A DNA stretch of 64,000 bases. Origin: Daejeonella sp. (GTDB lineage Bacteria > Bacteroidota > Bacteroidia > Sphingobacteriales > Sphingobacteriaceae). The position numbers and the translations under genes are program-made. The notes below the pieces were generated by a model. That model searched no databases. It was not told the DNA's origin and saw only the letters and a list, made by a program, of their open reading frames with translations. Each line of letters begins with the position of its first letter. The first letter of the stretch is position 1. Positions 36,379 to 45,385 of this stretch are shown here, piece after piece. The stretch is taken from NCBI RefSeq assembly GCF_030695525.1, contig NZ_JAUYSS010000058.1, forward strand, positions 1 through 64,000, given 5' to 3'.

Positions 36379-39300
36379 CTAAAAATCAACCTTGAGGTTT
36401 AAACCAAAAGTCCGTTCAGTAGGTGGAACATAGGTTTGAAAACCAGCTGATGCAGTACCAGCTCCCGAAAGAATTTCCGGATCCCAATTACCATTCCTGT
36501 TTAAGAAGAACAGATTCCTTCCAACCAGGGATAGTTTAACACCCGAGATAAATCCGACTTTGCTCAACATTGATTTTGGGAAAGTATAACCAAGTGTGGC
36601 CTCTCTAACCCTGGTATTAGTAGCACTTACGATAAATGCTTCACCAATAGGTGCATTCCTGCCCCCAATTAGTCTCCAAAAAGTTTGTGAAGTTATTGCA
36701 GTAGTATTAGGAGATCCGTTGGCAAGAACGCCAGTCTCATTTGGAAACAAATTCTCTCCGAACACTAATCCTCCCTCTCTGCCTTGAAGAGTTTCCTTGG
36801 TCATTCCTTCCCCATATAAAAGTCCGTCAGTGATGGAAACCATGCTACCCCCTTGTCTGTGCTCAATCAGGAATCCAAAATCAAAGTTCTTATATGAAAA
36901 ATTATTTGTGATGGCACCCATCCAGTCCGGATTAAAATTAGCAGCTAATACTGTTCTTCCGGGAGTAAGGGTTGGTATACCATTTGCGCCAACAATTACT
37001 CTTCCTTGTGCATCTCTATTCCAACCTCTGGTATAAATATTACCGAATTCCTGTCCCTGTGCGACAACGAAATCAGACATATATGAATCACCACCAACAA
37101 TTATTCTTGGACGATCATCAGAAATCTTATTAACCCAGTTCCTGTTTTTTCCAAAATTACTGCTTATATCCCAGGTCAATCCATTTGCATTCTGTACCGG
37201 TGTTGCCGATAAAACAACTTCTATACCTGTATTCTGAACATCCCCACCATTCGTAAAGAATGAAGCAGCCCCAGAACCGGATGGCAAAGCGATTGTAAAC
37301 AACTGGTCAAATGTATTTGTTTTGTAAGCTGTGATATCAAGTCCTAAACGGCCATTAAACAAACGGGTATCAAGTCCAAGCTCATAACCTTTCGTCGTTT
37401 CAGGTCTAAGATCTGGATTCGGCAAAACAGCACCCAAAGTTATGAAACCAAAGTTTCCTCCAGTTCCTGCAAAGGTAGCTGAGCGGCTTAACTGATAAGG
37501 TGATGCACTGCTACCTACTTTTGCATATGAGGCTCTAAGTTTGGCATATGAAATTACATCCGGAAGTCCCGGGATCATATCTGTAAGAATTGAAGATACA
37601 CCTACAGAAGGATAAAAATAGGACCGGCTGTTTGCAGGCAGAGTTGAACTCCAGTCATTACGACCGGTAACATCAAGATACAGATAACTCTTGTATCCAA
37701 AATTGGCTGAAAAATAGGCGGACTGCATTTCTTCTCTTGTACTTGGAACAAAAGAACCTTGTGTAAGAGCAGTATTTCCAAATGAGAAGAAGTTTGGAAT
37801 AATGAGTCCTTGCTGCGTACTTGCAGTCATGCTTCCTGAACCATCTGTCTTTCTAAGGGTACCTCCGATCAAACCTGAAACATTAAGGTTTTTGGTTATG
37901 TTGTCAGTGTAAGACAAGATGGCATCATGGTTCCAGATTTGGCCCGGTCCAGTAATGCTGGCACTATAACTACCAAAATTATCCTGACCACCTCCATAAG
38001 AGTCAATCCAGGCTTTTCTTTCATTGGTATTAGAACCGCCATCAAAAGATGTACGCCCCATGAACTTAAGCTTATCAGTAAAATCAATAGTTGCTGAAGC
38101 TAAGGCAATTACACGATCAGTAGTTGTAAAATTAACAACCCGGTTCATGATCCAGAATGGGTTCCTTCCAATTGTAGAACCCGGATTCCAGAAGTTTTGC
38201 TTATTAGCACCAGATGCGTCAGTATACTCAAATTGCCTCAGATCATCAAACCGAATATTACGTGGCAAACGATAGATATTCATGTATGGATTATTGGCAG
38301 CATTATCACCAGTTCCATTCTGATTATCTATTTCATTTCTGATATAGTTAATTTTAGTATCCAGGGAAAGCCATTTTTTCAACTTACTTGTTACTCTTAC
38401 AGATGCATTATCTCTCCTTAAATTATTATTCTCCATCAACCCCTTAGCATCTTCTCTGGTATAAGAAAATGCTGTTTGAGTATTTGCAGAACCTACAGAA
38501 GCATTAACGTTATGCGTCATATATGTTGAGTTCTGGAATATGTCCTTATAGTTATTCGGCTGAGGAGAAAATGCATACTGGGTTCCTGCCAAACCAGGAG
38601 CAGCCGACCAGTGATTAACCATCTGACCGGTCATTTTTGGACCCCATGATTCTTCAGCTGATGCATTATAAACTCCTGATACTCCCTGTCCATACTCACT
38701 CTGTGGTTCATAATAATGAAGGGGCCTTCCTGTTTGGAATGTTTCATTTACACTAATTTGAACCTGACCCTCTTTACCCTTTTTTGTTTCGATAATAATA
38801 ACACCATTCTGTGCTGCACTACCATATAAAGCCGCTGCATTCGGGCCTTTCAATACGTTGATAGATTCAATATTATCCGGACTAAAGTTAGCTATGTTTG
38901 TGCTCATAGGAACACCATCAACAACATAAAGCGGACTACTGTTTCCAGAAATTGAACGGTTACCTCTCAGAACAACACGCGCCTGGCCACCTAAACCGGT
39001 ACCAGCTGTTTCAATGGACATACCAGCTACTTTACCCTGCAAGGCGTTCACCACATTCAATGTACGGGTTTCCGTTAGTTCTTCTGCACTTACACCCTGA
39101 GTAGCATAAGTAAGGGATTTTGACTCCCGCTGAATACCAAGGGCTGTTACAACCACTTCACTCAAAGATGTAGATGACTCAACCAAACTAACATTAATCA
39201 ATGTCTGATTATTTACTGCAACCTCTTGTGTGACATATCCAATATAAGTAAAAACAAGTATTGCATTATCAGGAACAGTTAAAGAGTATCTACCGTCGAT

Positions 39301-39873
39301 ATCAGATGATGCTCCAATCTCAGTACCTTTAACCTTAATACTTACTCCCGGAAGTGTTTCACCTTTAGAATCTTTAATTTGACCTCTGACAACAATATCG
39401 AGCAGGTTTGAAGACGCAGTTCCGCTTACTTTTCCGGCACTTGCATCATTACCCGTCCTTAAATTATTGATAATCATTATTCTGTTATCAACCTGTTTGA
39501 AATTAAGTGAAGTATTGGATAACAATTCCTTCAAAATATCAGAGACTGTCATATTTTCTGTAGACAGCACTAATTTATCAACATCCTTCACATCGGCATA
39601 TCGATACATAAATTGAAATTGACTTTGCTTCTCAATTTTTTGAAAGGCCTTTACTAAAGACTCGTTTTTAAGCTCAAGTTTTATCTCAACTTTATCAATG
39701 GCCTGGCTCTTTACAGGAGGAGCTGAGAACAACTGAATTGAGGTAGTTAAAACAATAAAAAATGCTAATCTGAGTTGCATAATTATTAATAATAATTTAT
39801 CAAAAAGTAGCCTTAAATGATAGGCAAAATGGGATTTTTGCTGATTTTCAGCAAGAATTGTAAAAATATTCAT
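36379..39873 (-). CDS. SusC/RagA-like TonB-dependent transporter with STN domain
   Basis: I chose the ATG at 39873 (MNIFTILAENQQ, 1164 aa). The longer frame starts with TTG at 39900, and an ATG at 39780 (MQLRLAFFIV) is an alternative. After a hydrophobic signal region comes an STN/secretin domain (about 50-140, MYRYADVKDVDKLVLS), a carboxypeptidase-regulatory-like domain (about 160-245), a TonB plug (SLSEVVVTALGIQ, then VVLRGNRSISG and PLYVVDGVPM) and a long beta-barrel ending in LNLKVDF. It imports oligosaccharides across the outer membrane with the SusD partner. The STN domain, with sigma and FecR genes upstream, indicates trans-envelope signalling to the ECF factor. Confidence 0.93.
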   Translation of the reverse strand: MNIFTILAENQQKSHFAYHLRLLFDKLLLIIMQLRLAFFIVLTTSIQLFSAPPVKSQAIDKVEIKLELKNESLVKAFQKIEKQSQFQFMYRYADVKDVDKLVLSTENMTVSDILKELLSNTSLNFKQVDNRIMIINNLRTGNDASAGKVSGTASSNLLDIVVRGQIKDSKGETLPGVSIKVKGTEIGASSDIDGRYSLTVPDNAILVFTYIGYVTQEVAVNNQTLINVSLVESSTSLSEVVVTALGIQRESKSLTYATQGVSAEELTETRTLNVVNALQGKVAGMSIETAGTGLGGQARVVLRGNRSISGNSSPLYVVDGVPMSTNIANFSPDNIESINVLKGPNAAALYGSAAQNGVIIIETKKGKEGQVQISVNETFQTGRPLHYYEPQSEYGQGVSGVYNASAEESWGPKMTGQMVNHWSAAPGLAGTQYAFSPQPNNYKDIFQNSTYMTHNVNASVGSANTQTAFSYTREDAKGLMENNNLRRDNASVRVTSKLKKWLSLDTKINYIRNEIDNQNGTGDNAANNPYMNIYRLPRNIRFDDLRQFEYTDASGANKQNFWNPGSTIGRNPFWIMNRVVNFTTTDRVIALASATIDFTDKLKFMGRTSFDGGSNTNERKAWIDSYGGGQDNFGSYSASITGPGQIWNHDAILSYTDNITKNLNVSGLIGGTLRKTDGSGSMTASTQQGLIIPNFFSFGNTALTQGSFVPSTREEMQSAYFSANFGYKSYLYLDVTGRNDWSSTLPANSRSYFYPSVGVSSILTDMIPGLPDVISYAKLRASYAKVGSSASPYQLSRSATFAGTGGNFGFITLGAVLPNPDLRPETTKGYELGLDTRLFNGRLGLDITAYKTNTFDQLFTIALPSGSGAASFFTNGGDVQNTGIEVVLSATPVQNANGLTWDISSNFGKNRNWVNKISDDRPRIIVGGDSYMSDFVVAQGQEFGNIYTRGWNRDAQGRVIVGANGIPTLTPGRTVLAANFNPDWMGAITNNFSYKNFDFGFLIEHRQGGSMVSITDGLLYGEGMTKETLQGREGGLVFGENLFPNETGVLANGSPNTTAITSQTFWRLIGGRNAPIGEAFIVSATNTRVREATLGYTFPKSMLSKVGFISGVKLSLVGRNLFFLNRNGNWDPEILSGAGTASAGFQTYVPPTERTFGLNLKVDF

Positions 39874-39972
39874 AATTTTACACGTTTTAAAAGTTATCAA
39901 AATGACTTCTAATTTTAGAAGACAGGATTTAAAACATCAATTGTGGTACGATGGCAGTCGGACAACAATTAT

Positions 39973-40015
39973 CCCTCTGAATACACTGTTCATACAGGAT
40001 TTCAGAGGGTTTTTT
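39973..40015 (+). terminator. Plus-strand intrinsic terminator between fecR and susC
   Basis: The stem is CCCTCTGAA (39973-39981) with TTCAGAGGG (40001-40009), with an inner CTGT/ACAG pair, followed by a T6 run. The T run is on the plus strand, opposite to the flanking genes, so it would end a transcript antisense to the 5' part of susC. On the minus strand the same hairpin lacks a T run. Confidence 0.7.
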
Positions 40016-40095
40016 ATGGTGGTAGGTCAAAATGCATAATCTTCGTTTTATTTCTAAAAATAGTTATTTATAAAGTGACAATTCAATTCTCTACA

Positions 40096-41082
40096 TTATT
40101 TTGAACCCAGAGTAATAACTGTTTTATCAGCATTGTATTGAAAAACAGCTTCATTAAATTCCGATATACTTTTTAAAATCTGATCAAGAGTTTCACCTTT
40201 CCTTACAATAGTCGTAAACCGCTTGGAGCTGATGCTATCATCAGAAATCATTATCTCAACCTTATAACGACTCTCTAATAGTTTGGTAGCCTCAGCAACA
40301 GTCACATCGCTAAGTAATAAATCCTGCTCTTTCCATTCTAAATACTCAGGTGCATTAACCACCTTTTGAACAATATTTTTACTGGCTTTATTATAGGTAA
40401 TCTGCTGATTTGGCATAATAACTCCAAGTGTTCTATTACTTTGATCTTCAACCCTAACCTTACCCCTGCTAACCGTTACCCGGATACTTGAATCATCAGA
40501 CCATGCATTGATTTCAAATGCTGTTCCAAGAACTATTGTTTTAAGTTTACCTGTGTGAATAATAAATTGTTTAGAGGAATTATGTTTAATGTCAAAATAA
40601 GCCTGTCCATCCAGATATACTTCTCTTTTCGCCAGGCCATCAAATGAAGAAGGATAATTGAGTTTGGCTCCGGGTCTTAAAATAACGGTACTTCCATCGG
40701 GTAACTGAATCAATCTGTTCTCCTTTATATCTGTCAGTCGGGAAATAACATTAGCCTGTTTAACAGGTTCATTCTTCAGGAAATATAATCCTGCACTGAA
40801 CACAATCAGCAATACTGCTGCAACAGCTAAAAACTTGAGCCATAATCCATTATTTGACGAAGAAACATCCTTAGGCAGGATCTCATCGTCTAAAATCTCA
40901 TCCCAAATCCTGTTTTCAATTTCGTTCCTGATATCTGCTTTCCGATGCTGCGATAAAGAATCAAAAATATCAGCCTCTGACTCAAACAGATTATAATGCT
41001 TAATAAGCAGTTCAGACTCCTCTTCTGAGGCTTCATGCTTCAAGTATTTGTTCAGTAATTCAGAAAAATATTTATTGTTCAT
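40096..41082 (-). CDS. FecR-family anti-sigma factor
   Basis: A 328-residue inner-membrane protein. The cytosolic N-terminal part (1-83) is acidic and helical, a single membrane segment lies at about 85-105 (FLAVAAVLLIVFSAGLYFL), the periplasmic FecR domain spans about 120-225 (RLIQLPDGSTVILRPGAKLNYP, EVYLDGQAYFDIKH), and a DUF4974-type C-terminus follows (LLSDVTVAEATKLLESRYKVEI). It holds the ECF sigma factor inactive until the STN domain of the loaded SusC signals. The gene lies between the sigma and susC genes, as usual, but the spacers on both sides are long (257 and 222 bp) and hold repeat elements or a terminator. Confidence 0.93.
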   Translation of the reverse strand: MNNKYFSELLNKYLKHEASEEESELLIKHYNLFESEADIFDSLSQHRKADIRNEIENRIWDEILDDEILPKDVSSSNNGLWLKFLAVAAVLLIVFSAGLYFLKNEPVKQANVISRLTDIKENRLIQLPDGSTVILRPGAKLNYPSSFDGLAKREVYLDGQAYFDIKHNSSKQFIIHTGKLKTIVLGTAFEINAWSDDSSIRVTVSRGKVRVEDQSNRTLGVIMPNQQITYNKASKNIVQKVVNAPEYLEWKEQDLLLSDVTVAEATKLLESRYKVEIMISDDSISSKRFTTIVRKGETLDQILKSISEFNEAVFQYNADKTVITLGSK

Positions 41083-41165
41083 TTAGCAAAATAATGTCTC
41101 ACTCTACATCATAGACCATATTATGTAACAATATCCCATTGCAAAATAAAATATTTTTTAAAACC

Positions 41166-41332
41166 CTGTGGTCGGTGTTATCACAGAGCAGATGAAGTGA
41201 ATTGCTTGTGAAATAGAGAACACCGACAAGAGTGACATCTATATGGAGTAAATCGGGAATTCAGACTTACGGATTTAATTAGGCATCATGCCCGATAAAT
41301 TCGTCTTCGCTTTTGCACATTGTGTAAGTCGG
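41166..41332. repeat. Composite palindromic repeat, copy 2
   Basis: The left arm CTGTGGTCGGTGTTATCAC (41166-41184) pairs with a right arm around 41216-41232 (AACACCGACAAGAG). A hairpin ACGGATTTA (41269-41277) / TAAATTCGT (41296-41304) encloses GGCATCATGCC. The latter is the reverse complement of the corresponding hairpin in copy 1 (22322-22474). It lies between the sigma and anti-sigma genes. Confidence 0.75.
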
Positions 41333-41339
41333 AGAAACC

Positions 41340-41882
41340 TTAGTAAAAGAAAACACGTAATTGTTCAATTGCTTTCCCTAACTGATTTTGAACAGTTTTT
41401 CTGGAAATCTGCATCTGACTGGCAATAGTCTTTGTAGGCATATCATCATGAAAACGAAGTCTGAAAATTTGCTGCCTTTTGGGAGGAAGAGTCAGGAGCA
41501 ATTGCTCATAAGCTTGATAGAATTCCTGCCAGAGAATATTTGAATCTGCTTTTTCATTATGGGCAGGGATATTGTCAAACACTTCTAAATATGGAGTTGT
41601 ATTTTTATTCTTTGCGGCAAGTTTGAATACCCGATTACGTACAGATATACTTAAATAAGCAGGTAAATTATTTATTGGACTATGTCTGTTGACCCAAATA
41701 CTTACAAAAATCTCCTGCACAATATCCTTTGCCTGATCTTCATCTTTCAAGCGTTTGAAAGCATTCGAATAAGTTTGTTCCCAATACTTATTGTACAAAA
41801 TATTGAAGGCAGCCCTTTTGCCTTCCTGCAACTGCAGCAACAGCAATTTGTCATCCTGAACTTCCGGGCAATTACCTTCCAT
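41340..41882 (-). CDS. ECF-family RNA polymerase sigma factor
   Basis: A 180-residue cytosolic sigma-70 factor. Region 2 is at about 24-62 (LYNKYWEQTYSNAFKRLKDE, DIVQEIFVSIWVNR), and region 4 at about 125-175 (LPPKRQQIFRLRFHDDMPTK, IASQMQISRKTVQNQLGKAI) with a clear helix-turn-helix. The length and the neighbouring FecR and STN-containing SusC place it in the Bacteroidota PUL-type ECF group. It probably drives the susCD operon and the enzyme genes when the glycan is present. It is the first gene of the 16709-41882 locus, 180 bp behind the end of the amidohydrolase at 42063. Confidence 0.93.
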   Translation of the reverse strand: MEGNCPEVQDDKLLLLQLQEGKRAAFNILYNKYWEQTYSNAFKRLKDEDQAKDIVQEIFVSIWVNRHSPINNLPAYLSISVRNRVFKLAAKNKNTTPYLEVFDNIPAHNEKADSNILWQEFYQAYEQLLLTLPPKRQQIFRLRFHDDMPTKTIASQMQISRKTVQNQLGKAIEQLRVFFY

Positions 41883-42062
41883 TGATTAGATTTTTGAAAC
41901 AATATAATAATTTATAACTATATCTTATCTTAACTTCTAATTGATATTCCTAATAATATGTAAGTTACGTTTACGTACCCGAAAATCCAAAAAAAAATAT
42001 ATTTATTTTTACACATCTTCTAAAACAACGTAAATTGAAGAAATGCAGAGAAAAAACTATTC

Positions 42063-43310
42063 TTACTGATTGATTAGCCCGGAAATAGCATTCAAATCAT
42101 ACACAATCTTACCATCCCGAATGGTTAACTCACAATCAATTTTTTGTTTGCCTTCAAAACTGTTACTAGCTACATCACGAAAACCAAATTTACCATCCCG
42201 AATAGACAGGACAGCTACATCGGCCAAAGCTCCTTCAGAGAGATTGCCCAGTTCTTCCCGTTTAATAACTTGTGCCGGTGTCCAGGTACTTGCTTTTATC
42301 AGATCAGGAAAATTCATTCCCATGGCCATGAAAATAGACAAAACATTTAACTGATCTTTCATCGCACCGTTCACACTTCCCTGATGCAAGTCCGTTCCCA
42401 TAGTATTGGGATAAAATCCGGCCTTTAAAGCGGGAAGTGCCTGATTAAAATTAAAACTTCCTCCACCAAAACCAACATCAAATATGATCCCTTTTCGCTG
42501 AGCTTCAAGAACAAAAGGTTTAAATTTTTTCGTTTTGAGGTCAACAATAGGCTCAACTACCCCCCTCGAAGACTGGATGAAGGTGTGAGTGTAAATATCC
42601 CCCGGTCGGAGGTATTTGGTAAAAAGTTCTTCAATAGATATAAAAATTGTATTCAGGTCAATCATTACTGGCATATTCGCCAATTTTCCAGCCTCTACAC
42701 CTCTGATGATTGGGGTCCATTCAGAACCCGTAAAATGTGCAACCTTAAAACCCACAACATCGTTCTTGTTTGCAATTGCAACTTCAGCAGTTTTTTTGGC
42801 ATCCATATCACTAACATTCTGCTCATACTTTTCAATACCCTTCATCCCCTCACCAACAATATTCAATAATGAAAGAACTCTGGTTTTTGACACATCAATA
42901 ATGTTCTTCTTAAAAGTTGGAAAAGATCTCCAGCCGGCACCTCCAGCATCCACAACTGTGGTAACCCCTGCACGGAATGTCGATTGATCCGGAAGAACGG
43001 CTACTGTACCCCCGCTCAGATAACTGTTAGGATCAAAACCATAAAAGACATGAGCGTGCAAGTCGATTAGTCCCGGAGTAACATACATTCCAGCAGCGTC
43101 AACTACCTGAACGGCAAGCGAAGTGTCAATGCTCTTTGCAACCCTGACAATCTTTCCATCTTGAATAGCCACATCCATTTTTTCGTTGATATTATTCTTT
43201 GGATCTATTACATGGCCACCCTTAATTAATATTCTATAGGGTCTCTGAGCCTGAACAGAGCCTGAAATGAAGATAATTACAATAAAAAGAATAAATAGTT
43301 TGCGGAGCAT
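42063..43310 (-). CDS. Sec-exported amidohydrolase/deacetylase-like protein (COG3964-like)
   Basis: A 415-residue protein with a Sec signal peptide (MLRKLFILFIVIIFISGS). It matches the amidohydrolase/deacetylase group (EF_0837/COG3964): RILIKGGHVIDPKNNINEKMD, GLIDLHAHVFYG (H-x-H), VGFKVAHF with a possible carbamylated lysine, GDIYTHTF, and MGTDLH. Two positions where I expect metal-binding histidines differ (VMIDLNT and FDVGFGGGSF). Relatives sit next to SelA/DgaE-like PLP enzymes, as here (45 bp apart). A role in removing an acyl group from an amino-sugar acid in the periplasm is inferred. It is the last gene of the group. Confidence 0.75.
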   Translation of the reverse strand: MLRKLFILFIVIIFISGSVQAQRPYRILIKGGHVIDPKNNINEKMDVAIQDGKIVRVAKSIDTSLAVQVVDAAGMYVTPGLIDLHAHVFYGFDPNSYLSGGTVAVLPDQSTFRAGVTTVVDAGGAGWRSFPTFKKNIIDVSKTRVLSLLNIVGEGMKGIEKYEQNVSDMDAKKTAEVAIANKNDVVGFKVAHFTGSEWTPIIRGVEAGKLANMPVMIDLNTIFISIEELFTKYLRPGDIYTHTFIQSSRGVVEPIVDLKTKKFKPFVLEAQRKGIIFDVGFGGGSFNFNQALPALKAGFYPNTMGTDLHQGSVNGAMKDQLNVLSIFMAMGMNFPDLIKASTWTPAQVIKREELGNLSEGALADVAVLSIRDGKFGFRDVASNSFEGKQKIDCELTIRDGKIVYDLNAISGLINQ

Positions 43311-43355
43311 GACCAGATAAATTAAAAGAATAAATATAAATTTTGCAATGCAGGT

Positions 43356-44570
43356 TTAAACCCTGGCTTTCATCAATTCCTCAGTAAAACGTTTAGCAAC
43401 CACCTTTTCATCTCCCGGCTGCATCATCCATACCGAAAGAATCATCGCATCATTGATACTCTTTGGTGCTTCAATTGATGGCTCCCCATTACGCAAATTT
43501 AGGGTCATCTCCCGCGAAGTTAACTTAATCAATGACTGATCCCAGGAAATCCTGAGGGTTGGAGTTACATTTGCAATGGGTGGCACAAAAATTTCAGCTT
43601 TGACCCCGTTCACTTTGGTCACTGCATTCAGGATAACATTGGCTCTGTCTTCCCACATTTTCCATTCCTTTCCATGATCCAGATTGACAAAACGATCAAG
43701 AGCCGCATACATGCCGAATATTTCCTCCTTGTTCACTTTCATACCACGACCGATATTTCCTCCACCGGGAGGCGCACTTAGTCGGGCTGCTGCAATAATT
43801 TCTTTTCTTCCCATCAAAATACCCGCACTTTGTGGTCCGCGAATGGCTTTTCCACCCGAAACACAAACCACATCGTAGCCCATATCATTGAACTTCCATA
43901 AATTCTCAACAGGAGGCACATCCGCTGCAATATCTACCATTGCAGGAATTTTGTGTTTTTTAGATATAGCCAGCCATTGATCATGTCCAATTTTGCCCCA
44001 TGGTTCTGCTTCATTATAATACCATGTCATTGCAGTTTTTGGATTAATGGCAGCTTCCATTTCTTCAGCAGTCTCTACAAAAACACGTTTTATACCGGTG
44101 TTTGTTAATGCATGGTCATATGATCCGCTATGGGTCTTCTGAAGGATGACCTCATTTTTCTCAAAACCCGAAACATCAGGCAATAAAGCAACTTTTGCCT
44201 TATCCATACCGGTTAAAATCCCGGCAGTACCAAGTACCAATGCCGACCAGCATCCGGATGTGACCATAGCAGCCTCTGCATGGCAGATAGCAGCAATTTT
44301 TTCACCTACTTTATCCTGAAGATCATTGTACAATACATACTTTTTTGAAGCAAACTGAATGGCATCCATTACCTCATCAGGCATTAATGAGGCCGTATGG
44401 GTAGTATAGACTCCATAAGCATTAATGAAGGTCCGCAGGCCCAGTTCTTTAATCAGGTCGCGTTTTACAAGTGCTTTTACACTTGCATTTGCGGTATTAT
44501 AGGGAACACCGCTAAGTCCGCCAGCCAAAGGTGCCACGGACAAGTATTTAATCAGATCTCTGCGTTTCAT
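43356..44570 (-). CDS. Tat-exported SelA/DgaE-like PLP-dependent lyase
   Basis: A 404-residue fold-type I PLP enzyme with a Tat-like signal (MKRRDLIKYLSVAPLAGG, cleavage near ANA-SV). K241 in SGGKAIRGPQSAG is the probable Schiff-base lysine and D213 in MVDIAAD the pyridine-binding aspartate. The sequence resembles the SelA-like family that includes D-glucosaminate-6-phosphate ammonia-lyase (DgaE) rather than selenocysteine synthase. A PLP enzyme with a Tat signal would be folded with its cofactor before export, which is unusual. Neighbours are an amidohydrolase and a NagB paralogue (7-bp spacer), with RidA one gene further upstream. I infer deamination/dehydration of an amino-sugar acid. Confidence 0.78.
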   Translation of the reverse strand: MKRRDLIKYLSVAPLAGGLSGVPYNTANASVKALVKRDLIKELGLRTFINAYGVYTTHTASLMPDEVMDAIQFASKKYVLYNDLQDKVGEKIAAICHAEAAMVTSGCWSALVLGTAGILTGMDKAKVALLPDVSGFEKNEVILQKTHSGSYDHALTNTGIKRVFVETAEEMEAAINPKTAMTWYYNEAEPWGKIGHDQWLAISKKHKIPAMVDIAADVPPVENLWKFNDMGYDVVCVSGGKAIRGPQSAGILMGRKEIIAAARLSAPPGGGNIGRGMKVNKEEIFGMYAALDRFVNLDHGKEWKMWEDRANVILNAVTKVNGVKAEIFVPPIANVTPTLRISWDQSLIKLTSREMTLNLRNGEPSIEAPKSINDAMILSVWMMQPGDEKVVAKRFTEELMKARV

Positions 44571-44577
44571 TGTAATA

Positions 44578-45321
44578 TTACTTAGTTGAAGAAAGTAAGG
44601 CAGCTGATGGTTTATCTAGATAAAATATGCAATTGGGATGGGTTTGCAGGATACTGGCAGGGAAATTATTACTGACCTCATTCTCCAATGAATTTTTGAC
44701 GGCTTCGGCTTTTCTGGAATCAGGAACTGAACATATTATCATCTTTGACTTGCATATCTGCCTGATCGACATGCTGATAGCCTGCTTCGGAACTTCTTCT
44801 ATTGTCTTAAACCAACCCTCATTAAACTGCTGCAACCGGCATTTTTCGTCCAGATTTACAACAATATAAGGCAATTCAGTATCGAAATCTGCGGGAGGAT
44901 CATTAAATGCCAGGTGCCCGTTTTCACCAATTCCTACCAAAGCCACATCAATCGGATGTTCTGCAATGATTTCATTTAATCGTTTACATTCTGCCTCAGG
45001 ATCATTTTCACCATCCACCAGGTGACTGGCCTTTAATGGAGTCACCAGATTAAGAAAGCGTTCCTTTAAATATTTCCTAAAACTTGCAGGCTCGGTTTCA
45101 GGTAAGCCAATATATTCATCCAAATGGAACATGACCACTTTAGACCAGTCAATACTCTGATCAAGTACAATATTCTTCAATGTTTCAAACTGGCTTGCAC
45201 CTGTGGCCAGAATTACATTAGCCTGTCCCTTTTCATCAATAGCATTTTTAATTCCTTTAATAGCTGCAGCCGCAGACACTTTTCCTAATTCTACAGGGTT
45301 TTCGGATATATTAATTTTCAT
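44578..45321 (-). CDS. Glucosamine-6-phosphate deaminase-like protein (second NagB paralogue)
   Basis: This cytosolic protein of 247 residues has the NagB elements: MFHLDEYIGL (D68) and GIGENGHLAFNDPPADF with H136, here with the usual glycine before the histidine. It has no signal peptide, unlike most neighbours. It is clearly paralogous to the protein at 3309-4061 but diverges in many surface and lid residues. It probably forms fructose-6-phosphate or a related ketose phosphate from an amino-sugar phosphate. Because nagA is not next to it, the substrate may be an already deacetylated sugar or a different isomer. Confidence 0.78.
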   Translation of the reverse strand: MKINISENPVELGKVSAAAAIKGIKNAIDEKGQANVILATGASQFETLKNIVLDQSIDWSKVVMFHLDEYIGLPETEPASFRKYLKERFLNLVTPLKASHLVDGENDPEAECKRLNEIIAEHPIDVALVGIGENGHLAFNDPPADFDTELPYIVVNLDEKCRLQQFNEGWFKTIEEVPKQAISMSIRQICKSKMIICSVPDSRKAEAVKNSLENEVSNNFPASILQTHPNCIFYLDKPSAALLSSTK

Positions 45322-45385
45322 TTGTGTTAAAATTATTTTTTTAATGGCGTTTAAACCCTTAAGGATTTATATATTATTAATTTTA

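Noticed and set aside
39874-39900. SusC start at the TTG at 39900
   Set aside because: An ATG at 39873 lies nine codons downstream and precedes the same signal region; the TTG has no supporting context.
43356-44570. Selenocysteine synthase (SelA)
   Set aside because: It has an export signal, no selenocysteine genes nearby, and the amidohydrolase/RidA context of DgaE-like enzymes.
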